DNA of 64,000 nucleotides. It comes from Cladopsammia gracilis (taxonomy: Eukaryota; Cnidaria; Anthozoa; Scleractinia; Dendrophylliidae). The notes under the pieces were generated by a model. It was not told the DNA's origin. It saw only the letters and a program-made list of their open reading frames with translations, and did no database searches. Within the stretch, counting starts at the first letter, position 1, and every line of letters begins with the position of its first letter. Shown here piece by piece: positions 9,278 to 18,411 of this stretch. Position numbers and translations under genes: made by a program. Where the stretch lies: the NCBI GenBank assembly GCA_022457155.1, contig JAJGOT010001101.1, positions 1 through 64,000 of the forward strand, read 5' to 3'.

Positions 9278-9833
9278 ACAAATGAATGGGGTTAGTTTCT
9301 AGAGAAACTGTAATGCTGCGTCGGTGGGGGTGAAGCACAAGAATTTGGTTTTATCGACTGAGTCGATAAGATAAATTAGCCACCGTAAAAAGATTCGAGA
9401 AAGCTGACGTTTCGAGCGCTAGCCCTTCGTCGGAGCGAATCAAGGGATTGTGGGTAGTGTGTGGTTTTATATAGTAGGAGGAGCTTCCCCCTTTGATGGA
9501 AATTTTGTGACGTGAAAAACAAATGTAAATTAGTTGACTGAAAAGCGTTCGTTAATTCCGTGGGGTTTGAGAGTGCCGATTCGAAAGATGATTTTTTGTT
9601 CTAAGTTTTTACGGCTTTCTGTGTTGCCCTGGTGTAGGGAAACGCCACAGATTGTCATGTGTTGCTTAGAATGGTTAGCAAGATTGAAATGACGCGCGAC
9701 TTGTTTGGATTCGTCTTTGTCATTTTTTTCAACGTCTCGGAGATGTTCTCGAAAACGGTCGCCCAGTCTCCTCCCTGTTTCGCAAATGTATATCTTTTTT
9801 AAAAAAGTACATGTTATGCAGTAGATAACATTT
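9278..9833 (-). mobile_element. Penelope-like element fragment, inserted in the minisatellite
   Basis: The minus strand carries the 3' part of a Penelope-like retroelement: the GIY-YIG end of its protein and then a noncoding tail. The tail includes GCTGACGTTTCGAGCGCTAG (9399-9418) and CCCTTCGTCGGAGCG, a sequence I recall next to many cnidarian Penelope-like copies. The 5' part is missing. The minisatellite bases ATCTA occur on both sides (9273-9277 and 9834-9838), consistent with a short target duplication. Confidence 0.7.
9530..9829 (-). CDS. GIY-YIG endonuclease domain fragment of a Penelope-like element
   Basis: An open frame on the minus strand begins at the truncation point with NVIYCITC, a variant of the GIY motif region. 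It continues KKIYICETGRRLGDRFREHL, VARHFNLANHSKQHM, LHQGNTESRKNLEQKIIFRI and GTLKPHGINERFSVN, then a stop at 9530-9532. The Arg in the RFREH segment and the Glu in ESRKNLEQ fit catalytic or conserved positions of GIY-YIG nucleases attached to Penelope-like reverse transcriptases. About 97 codons remain open without a stop, so the copy is fairly young. There is no start codon because the reverse transcriptase part is absent. Confidence 0.7.
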   Translation of the reverse strand, partial: VIYCITCTFLKKIYICETGRRLGDRFREHLRDVEKNDKDESKQVARHFNLANHSKQHMTICGVSLHQGNTESRKNLEQKIIFRIGTLKPHGINERFSVN

Positions 9834-9911
9834 ATCTAGTCTGGAATAAGGTTGCAGAATGCAGCTGAACGTGGTCTTGTATAGGGTAAGGATTTTGGTA
9901 TCTAGTCTGGA
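9834..9911. repeat. Minisatellite, middle block
   Basis: A single unit (TAAGGTTGCAGAATGCAGCT and following) plus the start of the next, ending in TCTAGTCTGGA where the outer Polinton begins. It is continuous with the unit that resumes at 48086. Confidence 0.95.
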
Positions 9912-10181
9912 AGTAGTTGGTGGGGGATGGCTCAAAAACCGTTTTTCAGACCCCTAAATAAGCCGCCAAACGCCCGAGTTACCGGGCCCCCAGGTCTCAT
10001 TGCATTCGTCCTGGGGGCCCGGTAACTCGGGCTTTGGCGGCTTATTTAGGGGTCTGAAAAACGGTATTTGAGCCCTGCCCCCACCAACTACTATACGCAC
10101 CCCTCCCTCAAACCCCTCAAGAGACTCCGCAACGGCAAGCTAGACATAACCAATTGAAGAAAGGTAAAATCCTTGTATATA
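9912..10181. repeat. Left terminal inverted repeat of the outer Polinton
   Basis: About 270 bp that match the reverse complement of about 47815-48086. The first 181 bp (9912-10092) are themselves a near-perfect palindrome: arm 9912-9994, loop 9995-10009, arm 10010-10092. The loop has TCTCATTGCATTCGT. The repeat ends at CCTTGTATAT, which provides the TATA-like start region of the PolB gene. Confidence 0.95.
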
Positions 10182-11100
10182 TGCAATGGCGCAACCCCGA
10201 CAACGACGACACCGTGATGACGATCAACGCGATCTGATTGCCTGGCTGGACGAACAGGCCCGAAATCTTGAGCGGTTCGAGCCTGCCGACGACAATAATG
10301 CTGAGGTCGAGCCTCAAAACAGCCCACAGGAGTTAGATTTTGAACAATTTGTTCAAGTCTATGATCGGGTTGACGGATGGATTGATCGCGGCAGACGAAT
10401 AATCCGGTTTCGTTTTATCAACGATCTCGAAAAACCCCTTGTCGACAGAATTTTGAACAAAATCAAACAAAATGTTCAAACACGACATTCTATCAATTTA
10501 CGGTTCACAGTCGAGTTACGAAACACTGAAACCGAGGAGTTGAGGCGGTTTTATCAAAACAACCACTACAGTCGTTGGCTAGCCACTCTCTCCGAGACAC
10601 GACAGTGGTTGCAAGTCCAGGAAGAGCTTCGTCATCAAAACGCAAACCTCAACAGGCCTGACACCAAATGGGTTTACGAACGCACTGTCCTGCTTGATCT
10701 AAAAGGCGTGCTTGATCGACAACCCCTGCAAATAGGCCTCGGGTGGCTTCCTGATTGGCTTCGCAATAAAAGAGAAGTCATTGCCCTTGACAATTTCAAT
10801 GACAATGTTTGTCTCTTTCGTTGCTTGGCTGTCCATCGAGGAGCTCGCAGAGATCGCAACACCCGCAGAACCAGAGAACTCGCGGAAAGCTTCTTCGCCT
10901 TTTATCCGGGGCTTCGAGACCAGTTAACTTTGCGGCACTTCTCTAAAATCGAAAAGCATTTCAAGCAAGGCATTGCCGCCTACCTTGTTCTCGCTAATGG
11001 TGATTTCATTTTATCTCACACCCCTGCGAATTACGACAAGGTTGGCGTTTCAACCATGACCATCGGCATCTATGCAGGCCATGCCTTCTTGATCACCAAT

Positions 11101-11154
11101 CTCAATAAAGTCACAAACAATTACAAAATCTCAATAAAGTCACAAACAATTACA
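11101..11154. repeat. 29-bp tandem duplication breaking PolB
   Basis: CTCAATAAAGTCACAAACAA TTACA at 11101-11125 is repeated at 11130-11154, separated by AAAT. As 29 is not a multiple of three, the reading frame changes just before the zinc finger. Confidence 0.95.
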
Positions 11155-13783
11155 CTTGTGGTGAGTGTGGTGGGAGGTTCACACAAGCTTGTCATTTAAC
11201 TCGCCACACCAAGACGTGTATTCGAGGTCAAACCAAAATCGACTGCCCCGGGAAACGTGTCCTCCCTCCGGAGTCAGCCTTTGAGAAAGCCTTTTACCCA
11301 GAAGGCGGTTTCGGCGTCAAGGCAGTGTGCTGGCTCGAGTGGGTGGCGAAACAGGCCGGCATTCACATTCACCATCACAGATGCGGCCATGGCGGTGAGA
11401 ACTATATTATTTTGTGGGGCCCCAGTCGACGGCTATCACCTAGAAAGCAGGACAGTTTTTCAGTTTCACGGTTGCTTCTGGCACGGTTGCGAGGAATGTT
11501 ACCCCGAGGGCGCGAGGGACGAAGTGATCACGACTGACCGTAAAGGCAACACAATCACAAGGATGGTTGCTTACCAAAAGACTCTGCAACGAACTCAGTT
11601 GCTTCGAGACCACGGCTACACCGTGGTTGAAAGGTGGGAGCACGAAAAGCCTTACCCCTGGGGGGATGCCCGTTGCCCACAGAAAAGAAACAAAACATAT
11701 CCACACGCGATCGTCTACGACTTCGAAGCGTATCAGGACAAGACCAAGGCAGCTCGCCCGACATACGGTCTCTCTTATGAAAGCGAACATGTGCCCATCT
11801 CAGTCTCCATTGCCGACACCTTGAACCCTGAGCCTGAGTACATTTGCTCTAAAGATCCTGACGAGCTTATCGGGTTGTTTTATGCCTCCCTTGAGTGGCG
11901 AGCCGCAGCCATCCGAGAGGCTGTGGCTGAACAATATATGCCTCCAAACCTTGAGAATCTCCCTGAGAAGCAACTCAAGCTCATCGACAAATGGTGCAAC
12001 CAAGTGCCTGTGGTCGGCTTCAACTCAGGCCATTACGATCTCAAGCTTATTCGCAAGTACTTTGTTTCTCATTTCGCTCAAGAGAACGGGGTCTTCGCCG
12101 CGGAGAAAGAGGGTCGCATCATGTTCATAAACACGCCCAACTTCAAGTTCTTGGACATCGTGAATTATTTGGCCCCAGGCATTACATACGACAAGTGGGT
12201 CAAGACGTATGGAGCGACACAGACCAAGTCCTGGCTCCCATACGAGTGGTTTGACAGCGCTGACAAGCTTGATTACCCGGGGCTCCCCCCATACGAGAGC
12301 TGGTACTCACAACTCAAAAATGCCATCATTCTTTCTCCCAAGGAGCACGAGGAATGCATTCGCATCTTTCACGATAAAGGTATGCAGACATTCGGAGACT
12401 GGCAGGAGTATTACAACAATCTAGACGTGTCTCCTTTCCTCGAAGCTCTACAAACAATGAAGGGCTTTTACACGAGCCTCAGGGTTGACATCTTTAAAGA
12501 CGCAATCTCCTTGCCAGGAGTATCAATGCAATACGTCTTGCGAGGCTCATTGAGAGGGGGGCGGTGCCGCAGGGCTCCAGAACTATACGCCCCCGGCCCA
12601 GAAGCACACGCCATGCTGAAGGGGGCTGTTGTTGGCGGGCCAAGCCTAGTCTTCACCTGCAAACATGTGCGCGGTGAAACCCGCATCCGCTCTCACAAAT
12701 ACGACTTAGCCCGCATCACGAAACGGATTGTGGGGTTCGATGCGAATTCTCTTTACCCCAGCACGATGCTGCAGGAGATGCCCTGTGGTAAAGAGAAGGT
12801 TGCGCATTACAATGGCCCGGTGCAGGCTGCTAGAAATCTTTCCCTGCCCTTTCTCATAGGCAGGTGGTTCGGGTTTGCTGAGGTGGACATCGAAGTCCCT
12901 CGAGAGTTGTGGGAGCAGTTCGAAGAGTTTCCCCCGTTCTTCATCAACCAACCAGTGCCTAACGAATGCGTGCCTCAGCATATGCACGCTTACCTCCAAG
13001 AAAGTGGCCGAACCCGCTTTCCCGATCAGAAAAAGCTTCTGGGTGTGTTGTCAGCGACAAAAATGCTTATCTACGCACCCCTCTTGAAATGGTATCTCAA
13101 CAGTGGGTTCAAGATCACGGCAGTCTACCGCACGATCGATTTTAGCCCCAAAAAGCTCTTCGACTGGTTCGTTCGCTAGGTCGCCGACAACCGAAGGAAA
13201 GGCGACGCTGACAAGGATAAGGCACTGCTTGCCGAAGTGTTCAAGCTCCTTGGCAACAGCGCTTACGGCAAGTTCATCGAAGCCGTGGAGCGCCAAACAA
13301 AAACGTTGTACACAACTGACGAGGACGAGGTTGACAAGAATCTCCGCTCACCCTTGTTCGAAGACCTCGAAGAGATCGGAGAGGCCTACAAGTTCGAGCT
13401 GCGCAAGCAAAAGATCACAATCGACCGCCCCTTTCAAGTCGGCATTGTTGTGTATCAACTTGCCAAGCTCCGCATGCTGGAGTTCTATTACGACTTCCTT
13501 GATTACTTCATCGACAGGCGCGACTTCGAGCTTATTCAGATGGACACGGACAGCATGTACTTCGCTCTTGCTCACGACACTCGAAGAAGCAGTTCGCCCA
13601 GAACTTCGCGCCCAGTTCGAGGCGGAGAAGAAGAATTTGTTGGCGTGGGACAAGTGGAGTGGTAGAGAGCCGGGCTTATTCAAGCTTGAGAAGGAAGGTA
13701 CACGGGCCATCGCCCTGTGCAGCAAGTGTTATTACGTAGAAAAGGAGACTGGCGGAGGGAGCAAGATGTCCTCCAAGGGCGTC

Positions 13784-15297
13784 TGTTACGCCACAAAATG
13801 TAATAATTGACGCAAAATGTAATAGTAACCCAAAATGTAATAACTTTTGACGCAAAATGTAATAGTAACCCAAAATGTAATAACTTTTGACGCAAAATGT
13901 AATAAACTCGGTAACCCAAAATGTAGTAACTTTTGACGCAAAATGTAATAAACTAAAGTAACGCAAAATGTAATAAAGTTGACGCAAAATGTAATAACTT
14001 CAGTTTTGTCCTAGCTCAATGGGGAAGTACACATATGAACATCTATACTTGGAAACGAAAAACGCCACCCGTTGTACACGTCATCGATCACGTGACTAGA
14101 TCGACTATTACAATACAACATTTTGTGGTAAAAAATGAACGAGGATAGCATGTAGAAAAACTTATTTCTTCCAGTAAATTGACCTTATGAAAACCCAGCC
14201 AGCCATTTTGTTTCAGCCGGTTTATTGATCTATGTTTGTTAACCTAGACTGCGTCACAGGCTATGTTAACCGCGAGACGGATTTACCTGTTGACTTAAAC
14301 AACTTTCACTTGGTTTCGAGTCATTTCGCAACACAGACAAACGAGAATAACTGCCACAAATGTGGGCTCTATTTCTAATCATTTCTCTCAGGAAGGGGGT
14401 AAATAAGGGTACGCAAATCCGCCGATCCCTTATCAATTTGTACTTGAATCCAGCGATCCACAAAAATAAAATTCACAAATTCGAAACCACGAATTATTTC
14501 ATAGCTGCCTTATACGAGATTGCGTTTTAACAAAACAAATTTCTAAAGAGGGTTGGAATCCACCACTTGAACTTTAATTATAATTAGCAAAAACCAAAAT
14601 CTGGAGCCCAAATGTGGATAAATCTGCTGCATTTGCAGTACATGATCCCAAAATCCGTTAAAATTTTGCATTGAATCTGCAATCTTCCGATCCGTAGACC
14701 GATTCACCCCCCTCTCTCAGGAAAGCTCAGAGATTTCGATTTCTCAGACGTTACTATATGCATAGAAGGAGACAACATGAACTTTTATTGTTTGGTGTTA
14801 TTTTTATTGCCGTTTTTAATCCCTTTGGAGCCATTTTGATGTAGCTTTCTGTTCGTTACTTCGAAGGTTCCAGGTTTATCTTCATCCGGCTCGGCAAACG
14901 CTCAATATCCAACTTATACTTTGCTGGCAGGGGCTTCTTACTCTCTTGAATATGGTTGCCAAGTGTTTCTGATTAATACGTTGACTTGTATAATTGAAAC
15001 GGAGATATTAGCGATTTTCGATCTAGTCACGTGATGGATAACGTGTACAACTTGATTGATACGTGGCGTTTGTAAAACTGAAGTTATTACATTTTGCGTC
15101 AAATTTATTACATTTTGCGTTACTTTAGTTTATTACATTTTGCATCAAAAGTTATTACATTTCGGGTTACCGAGTATATTACATTTTGCGTCAAAAATTA
15201 TTACATTTTGGGTTACTATTACATTTTGCGTCAAAAGTTATTACATTTTGGGTTACTATTACATTTTGCGTCAATTATTACAATTTGTGGCGCAACA
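13784..15297. mobile_element. Non-autonomous TIR transposon inside the outer PolB
   Basis: 1514 bp with ends TGTTACGCCACAAAATG... and ...CAATTTGTGGCGCAACA, flanked by GCGTC on both sides (13779-13783 and 15298-15302). The TIRs are about 220 bp and consist of short repeats of the type TTATTACATTTTGCGTCA and TTATTACATTTTGGGTTA. The core (14010-15070) has no coding frame. Removal of the element and one duplication leaves PolB in phase across the junction. TGT...ACA ends and a 5-bp duplication fit transposons with retroviral-like integrases (Ginger/IS481EU-like), but the family is not certain. Confidence 0.9.
14010..15070. other. Noncoding core of the PolB-inserted transposon
   Basis: AT-rich sequence without a meaningful frame. 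I see no transposase motif. It is likely an internally deleted derivative moved by enzymes from elsewhere. Confidence 0.6.
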
Positions 15298-15545
15298 GCG
15301 TCAACAAGAAACAGAACGAGCTTCGCTGGGAAAGGTATGAAAGTGCCCTGCAGGGAAGCAGGGTCATGGCCACCAACAGGGGCTTTCGAATGCACAACAG
15401 GGCCATGTTCACATACCAGCAGCACAAGCTGGGCCTCAGCGCCTACTACGACAAGCGCTGGGTGCTGCCCGACGGCATCCACACAGAACCAATCGAGTTT
15501 CACACGGCCAACTGAACAAAAGACACTCCCCTAGTATATCACAAC

Positions 15546-15755
15546 ATGGGGCGAGGAAGAAGTGGGCCCTTCACCACATCACGAAGAAGGGCACATAAAT
15601 CTGGTGATGGCTACTGTTACTTCACCCACAAGAATGCACACAAGCCTGCCGCTAAGGCTTCATCTTTTTCACCAAGAGAAATAGAAGCCTTAAAAACTAT
15701 GTCCAAAGAGCAGATTGCAACAGTACTTTTTCACAACCCAGCTGGGGGCAACTGA
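15546..15755 (+). CDS. Small basic protein, 69 aa
   Basis: ATG at 15546 lies 30 bases after the PolB stop and the frame ends at 15755, overlapping the 3' end of the integrase gene by about 25 bases. The sequence starts MGRGRSGPFTTSRRRAHKSG, is strongly basic, and has a Ser/Glu/Lys helix-like C-terminal half (SPREIEALKTMSKEQIATVL). No family recognised. A small basic gene after PolB could encode a terminal or DNA-condensing protein, but this is only position-based inference. It could also be chance. Confidence 0.4.
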   Translation: MGRGRSGPFTTSRRRAHKSGDGYCYFTHKNAHKPAAKASSFSPREIEALKTMSKEQIATVLFHNPAGGN

Positions 15756-16724
15756 GTGCCCGGCGGCACAACCATCAACTCCTCACGAACGAACCCGCGC
15801 TTGGGGCCGTCGTACAGATAATACACAACCGGCTCGTTTGGTTTGGTAACAACCTTCTCGATGTTGTAGACCTTCAAAGACCAGATCGGATGCGTCGCTC
15901 GTCGACTACCACCCTCAAGCTCACCGGGGTAATATAGATATCGCAAATTAACCCGAGGTGGGAGCTTCTTTTCATTCACCCCCACAGGTCTAGCATATGG
16001 GGTTGCGGGCTTGGCTGAGGTTGCTTTCTGTTTGATCGCTTGCGCAGGCTTCTTGCCAGTCAGCCGGGTTACTTCATTGTTCAAGGCAGAGACAACATCT
16101 GGCAATCTTTTAACCCAAGCAGCCGAACGGCCGGAGGGCATATTCATTTCAACTGCGTGCTGGTAACCAAACAATCGTTCAGCCAGGGTTCTGTTGAATC
16201 TTTCAACAATTCCTTGGTCTCTGTGGATATCAACGCGTCCACGGCGAATGGCTGTTTTATGGGCCCCCATCTCTAGTCACAGCTCCCATAAACTCTGTCC
16301 CCGGGTCTACCTGCAGCAGTTGTGGCCATTTCAAAGGCCCGCGCCTATATACCCGAGCCAACGCCTTCGAAACTTCATCAGACTCTTTCGAAGTCAAGGG
16401 CTCTGCTGCTTTGTAACGGCTTGCTACATCAACAACTGTCAAAGCATATTTGTAAATCTTCCTCCCATGAGGCAGTTTGTCGTGTGGCAAAAAAAGTAGA
16501 TCTGCTTGATGCACTGCATTAGGAGTTTGAACATCAAACTTAGGCCGAGGGATATGGCGTGGTGCAGGGAGATATACTTGCCAAAGGGCTTGTTTGACGA
16601 GCCACTTTTTAGCCACCTCTTCAGAGACCTTGGCTGCTGCAGCTAGCTTTTTGACAGCGGCAAGTCCTTTCCAGTAGCCTTTGGGGCTGTAATAGATCTT
16701 TGATAGATTCGCCTCCATATACAT
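15731..16724 (-). pseudogene. Retroviral-type integrase, outer element, frameshifted
   Basis: Starts at ATG 16724 or 16718 (MYMEANLSKIYYSPKGYWKG). The N-terminal helical part is followed by the DDE core: AVHQADLLFLPHD with the first Asp (about 16499), YALTVVDVASRYKAAEPL, LLQVDPGTEFMGAVT with the second Asp (about 16300), then a frameshift at about 16260, and IVERFNRTLAERLFGYQHAV with the Glu (about 16205). The C-terminus is an SH3-like domain (RYLYYPGELEGGSRRATHPI, VVYYLYDGPKRGFVREELMV) with no chromodomain, unlike the other two integrases in the window. Activity would be integration of the element with 6-bp duplications. One indel separates the two halves. Confidence 0.9.
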
Positions 16725-16731
16725 ATGTGTT

Positions 16732-17160
16732 TTACAGAAAGCGAAACGCTGCATAGCCAAGAGCAAGGGCGCCAGTGCCTATAAACAATAGTTCGCCTTG
16801 TTTCTGTTGTGGGCCTGGTTTATAGATGTCAGAGAACTCGGGCTCTTTGGGGAGTGTTATTTGCTGCTCCCGATGTGTTTGGTTGTAGAGCACCAGAGCT
16901 TGGTCAGTGTCTTGAAAGTTGTGTTTCGCTTGATCTTTGATCCGATCATTGCTGGCAATCCAGTCGAGGAGCTTTGTGCGGTCTTTCTGATATTTAGCGT
17001 AGGCCGCTTGATAGGCCTCTAACGCCTTGTCGTGTCTGGTCTTCTCATCCAGAGCAGCTTTTCCGTTGTCGCCGGAAAGATATTTTGCGAGATAATTGCC
17101 ACCCGTGAAAGCGGCAGCATTCAAAATTGCTCCACCAACCATAATAGCGATTGAGGCCAT
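16732..17160 (-). CDS. Conserved Polinton membrane-associated protein, 142 aa
   Basis: ATG at 17160 directly downstream of TATATATATA on the minus strand. The N-terminus is hydrophobic (MASIAIMVGGAILNAAAFTG, then NYLAKYL), residues 35-110 form a charged helix (KALEAYQAAYAKYQKDRTKL), and the C-terminus has a second hydrophobic segment (LLFIGTGALALGYAAFRFL). Two membrane segments around a coiled stretch fit an internal-membrane or envelope protein. I recall this arrangement from vertebrate and invertebrate Polintons beside the integrase, but the function is not known. The frame is intact. Confidence 0.65.
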   Translation of the reverse strand: MASIAIMVGGAILNAAAFTGGNYLAKYLSGDNGKAALDEKTRHDKALEAYQAAYAKYQKDRTKLLDWIASNDRIKDQAKHNFQDTDQALVLYNQTHREQQITLPKEPEFSDIYKPGPQQKQGELLFIGTGALALGYAAFRFL

Positions 17161-17181
17161 TGTTATATATATATATATTAT

Positions 17182-17403
17182 TTACATTGAGGCAGGGAGG
17201 ATCGTCTGGTCCTCGAGGTATTTCTTGAGAGCCATGCTCCCAGCCATGACGGCAGTGTACTTCACGCAGTTCATGAGATTCGAGCTGGGGTCGGCCGTGA
17301 GATTTTCTTTGATGATCTTTTTGCCAACCCAGCCAATACTTGCGACAAGGCCAGTGATTGTGGCTGCATCGAGAACAGATTTCACGAGTTTGTTGTCAGA
17401 CAT
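17182..17403 (-). CDS. Small conserved Polinton membrane protein, 73 aa
   Basis: ATG at 17403, preceded on the minus strand by ACATATATATAC. The sequence MSDNKLVKSVLDAATITGLV continues through a hydrophobic stretch (ASIGWVGKKI) and a second one (YTAVMAGSMALKKYL). It lies in a run of minus-strand genes with short spacers (22 bases to the next). Size and position suggest a small membrane or virion protein. No function is known to me. Confidence 0.55.
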   Translation of the reverse strand: MSDNKLVKSVLDAATITGLVASIGWVGKKIIKENLTADPSSNLMNCVKYTAVMAGSMALKKYLEDQTILPASM

Positions 17404-17421
17404 GGTGTATATATATGTTTT

Positions 17422-17856
17422 TTACTCCATCTCGCGAATTCTTCGTCTCGGTGGTGGGGGAGTTTGAACTTCATTCACCTCTGCTGTCGGCGCAGGGGCT
17501 TTGCGCCCAAGTGTATTCATAATAGCCTCGCGTTGGTAATAGACGCCCCAAGCGGATATAATTACCCCGACAACCGTTATAATCCAGAAACCAGAGTTGC
17601 TGCTAGCTTCTTCATTTGTCGAGTTTTGGGTGCCGAGTTTGGGGTAGGCTCGTTTGTTTCTTTAGAAGCTTGTGCTTTTTTTTTTTGCCTCTCTCGCCAG
17701 GCGATTGCGTTCAGCAAGCCTTTTGCCAGAAGCAACAAGACCAGGGTTTTTGGCTGGAGCAGTCTTTGGGGTATCAGTGGTAACGTGCGTGTTGGTTGTG
17801 GGTGCTGCTGGCGCGACTGTTTCTTCAGCCACCGTCTCGAGTGGTTGCGCCATCAT
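17422..17856 (-). pseudogene. Pro/Ala-rich membrane protein, frameshifted in a poly-A run
   Basis: Starts MMAQPLETVAEETVAPAAPT at 17856, just downstream of TATATGTATA. Residues 35-60 are basic (GKRLAERNRLAREAKKK). A run of T on the plus strand (17675-17687) corresponds to a Lys codon run where the frame shifts. It continues with a single membrane helix (LVSGFWIITVVGVIISAW), then TPPPPRRRIREME and a stop at 17422. The lesion is at a homopolymer, so it could be an assembly error and the gene could be whole. Function unknown; likely a single-pass membrane protein of the virion. Confidence 0.55.
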
Positions 17857-17926
17857 GTGTATATATGTATATTTTTATTTCAAACCTTCGTGGTTCCTGT
17901 CAGGTTCCTGTCAGGTTTCTTTCAGA

Positions 17927-18001
17927 TTATTTGTCAACTTCATCAAAACCTTCGAGTGGATAACCTTCCCCATCTCTGCTTGGGTGTACAGGTGGAGAAG
18001 G
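17927..18001 (-). pseudogene. 3' end of the outer-element gene split by the inner Polinton
   Basis: The last 24 codons (ending ...YPLEGFDEVDK, stop at 17927-17929) of the gene whose 5' part is at 36848-37375. The reading frame enters the inner Polinton through the target duplication. It is Pro-rich just before the junction. Confidence 0.85.
17996..18001. repeat. Left target-site duplication (AGAAGG)
   Basis: AGAAGG directly before AGTAGATGAG. The same six bases follow the right end at 36848-36853. Six bases is the Polinton integrase standard. Confidence 0.97.
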
Positions 18002-18411
18002 AGTAGATGAGAATCGCCGATACCGGTGCAATCCTCGGCCACGTTAATTTTAACGTAAAAATCATTGATTTTTCTCTTCAATCCAGCACAACATTCTCAA
18101 CTTCCTTCCCCTCATTTCTCACGTAACATCACCCCCAAAAATCCACACGTTTCACTTCTAACTTTTTCCCATGATTTCCTACACAACTTCCAGTCTCTCA
18201 CATCCCCTCAATCCTCCACGTTTCACATCCCCTTAAATCTCCACAAACATTTCCAAGTTCCACTTCCGATTGTTCCCTTCAATTCCCCACAATTTCACCA
18301 ATTGCAACATGTTGAACATGTTTTTCGTCAATTTCGAATACGTTTGAATTAAGGTGGCCTCGGATTCCACCGGTATCGGCGATTCTCATCTACTATTCCC
18401 TGGAGGAAAAA
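18002..18411. repeat. Left TIR of the inner Polinton
   Basis: Begins AGTAGATGAGAATCGCCGAT and ends with GGAGGAAAAA. At its inner side (about 18368-18394) the same 27-bp terminal sequence is present in inverted orientation, so 18002-18394 looks like a small element with its own inverted ends. The middle is pyrimidine-rich on the plus strand and has no gene. Confidence 0.97.

Larger units (their letters stand above)
10186..15515 (+). pseudogene. Protein-primed DNA polymerase B (pPolB), outer element
   Basis: Starts at ATG 10186, 8 bases after TATATA. An N-terminal domain of about 300 aa includes LDNFNDNVCLFRCLAVHRG. A C2H2-like finger (TCGECGGRFTQACHLTRH) follows a 29-bp duplication that breaks the frame at 11101-11154. 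Exonuclease motifs are VYDFEAYQ (about 11720) and NSGHYDLKLI (about 12030). Polymerase motifs are FDANSLYPS (about 12745), LLGNSAYGKF (about 13250) and MDTDSMYF (about 13545). Other lesions are an in-frame TAG at 13177, a frameshift at about 13575, and a 1.5 kb transposon at 13784-15297. The C-terminus (HKLGLSAYYDKRWVLPDGIH) resumes in phase after the insertion. The enzyme would copy the element from its termini. Confidence 0.9.

Noticed and set aside
15056..15290. Frames through the TTATTACATTTTGCG repeats (13.7-14.0 and 15.06-15.29 kb)
   Set aside because: The peptides (ITFCVK and similar) are translations of the transposon's TIR repeats.
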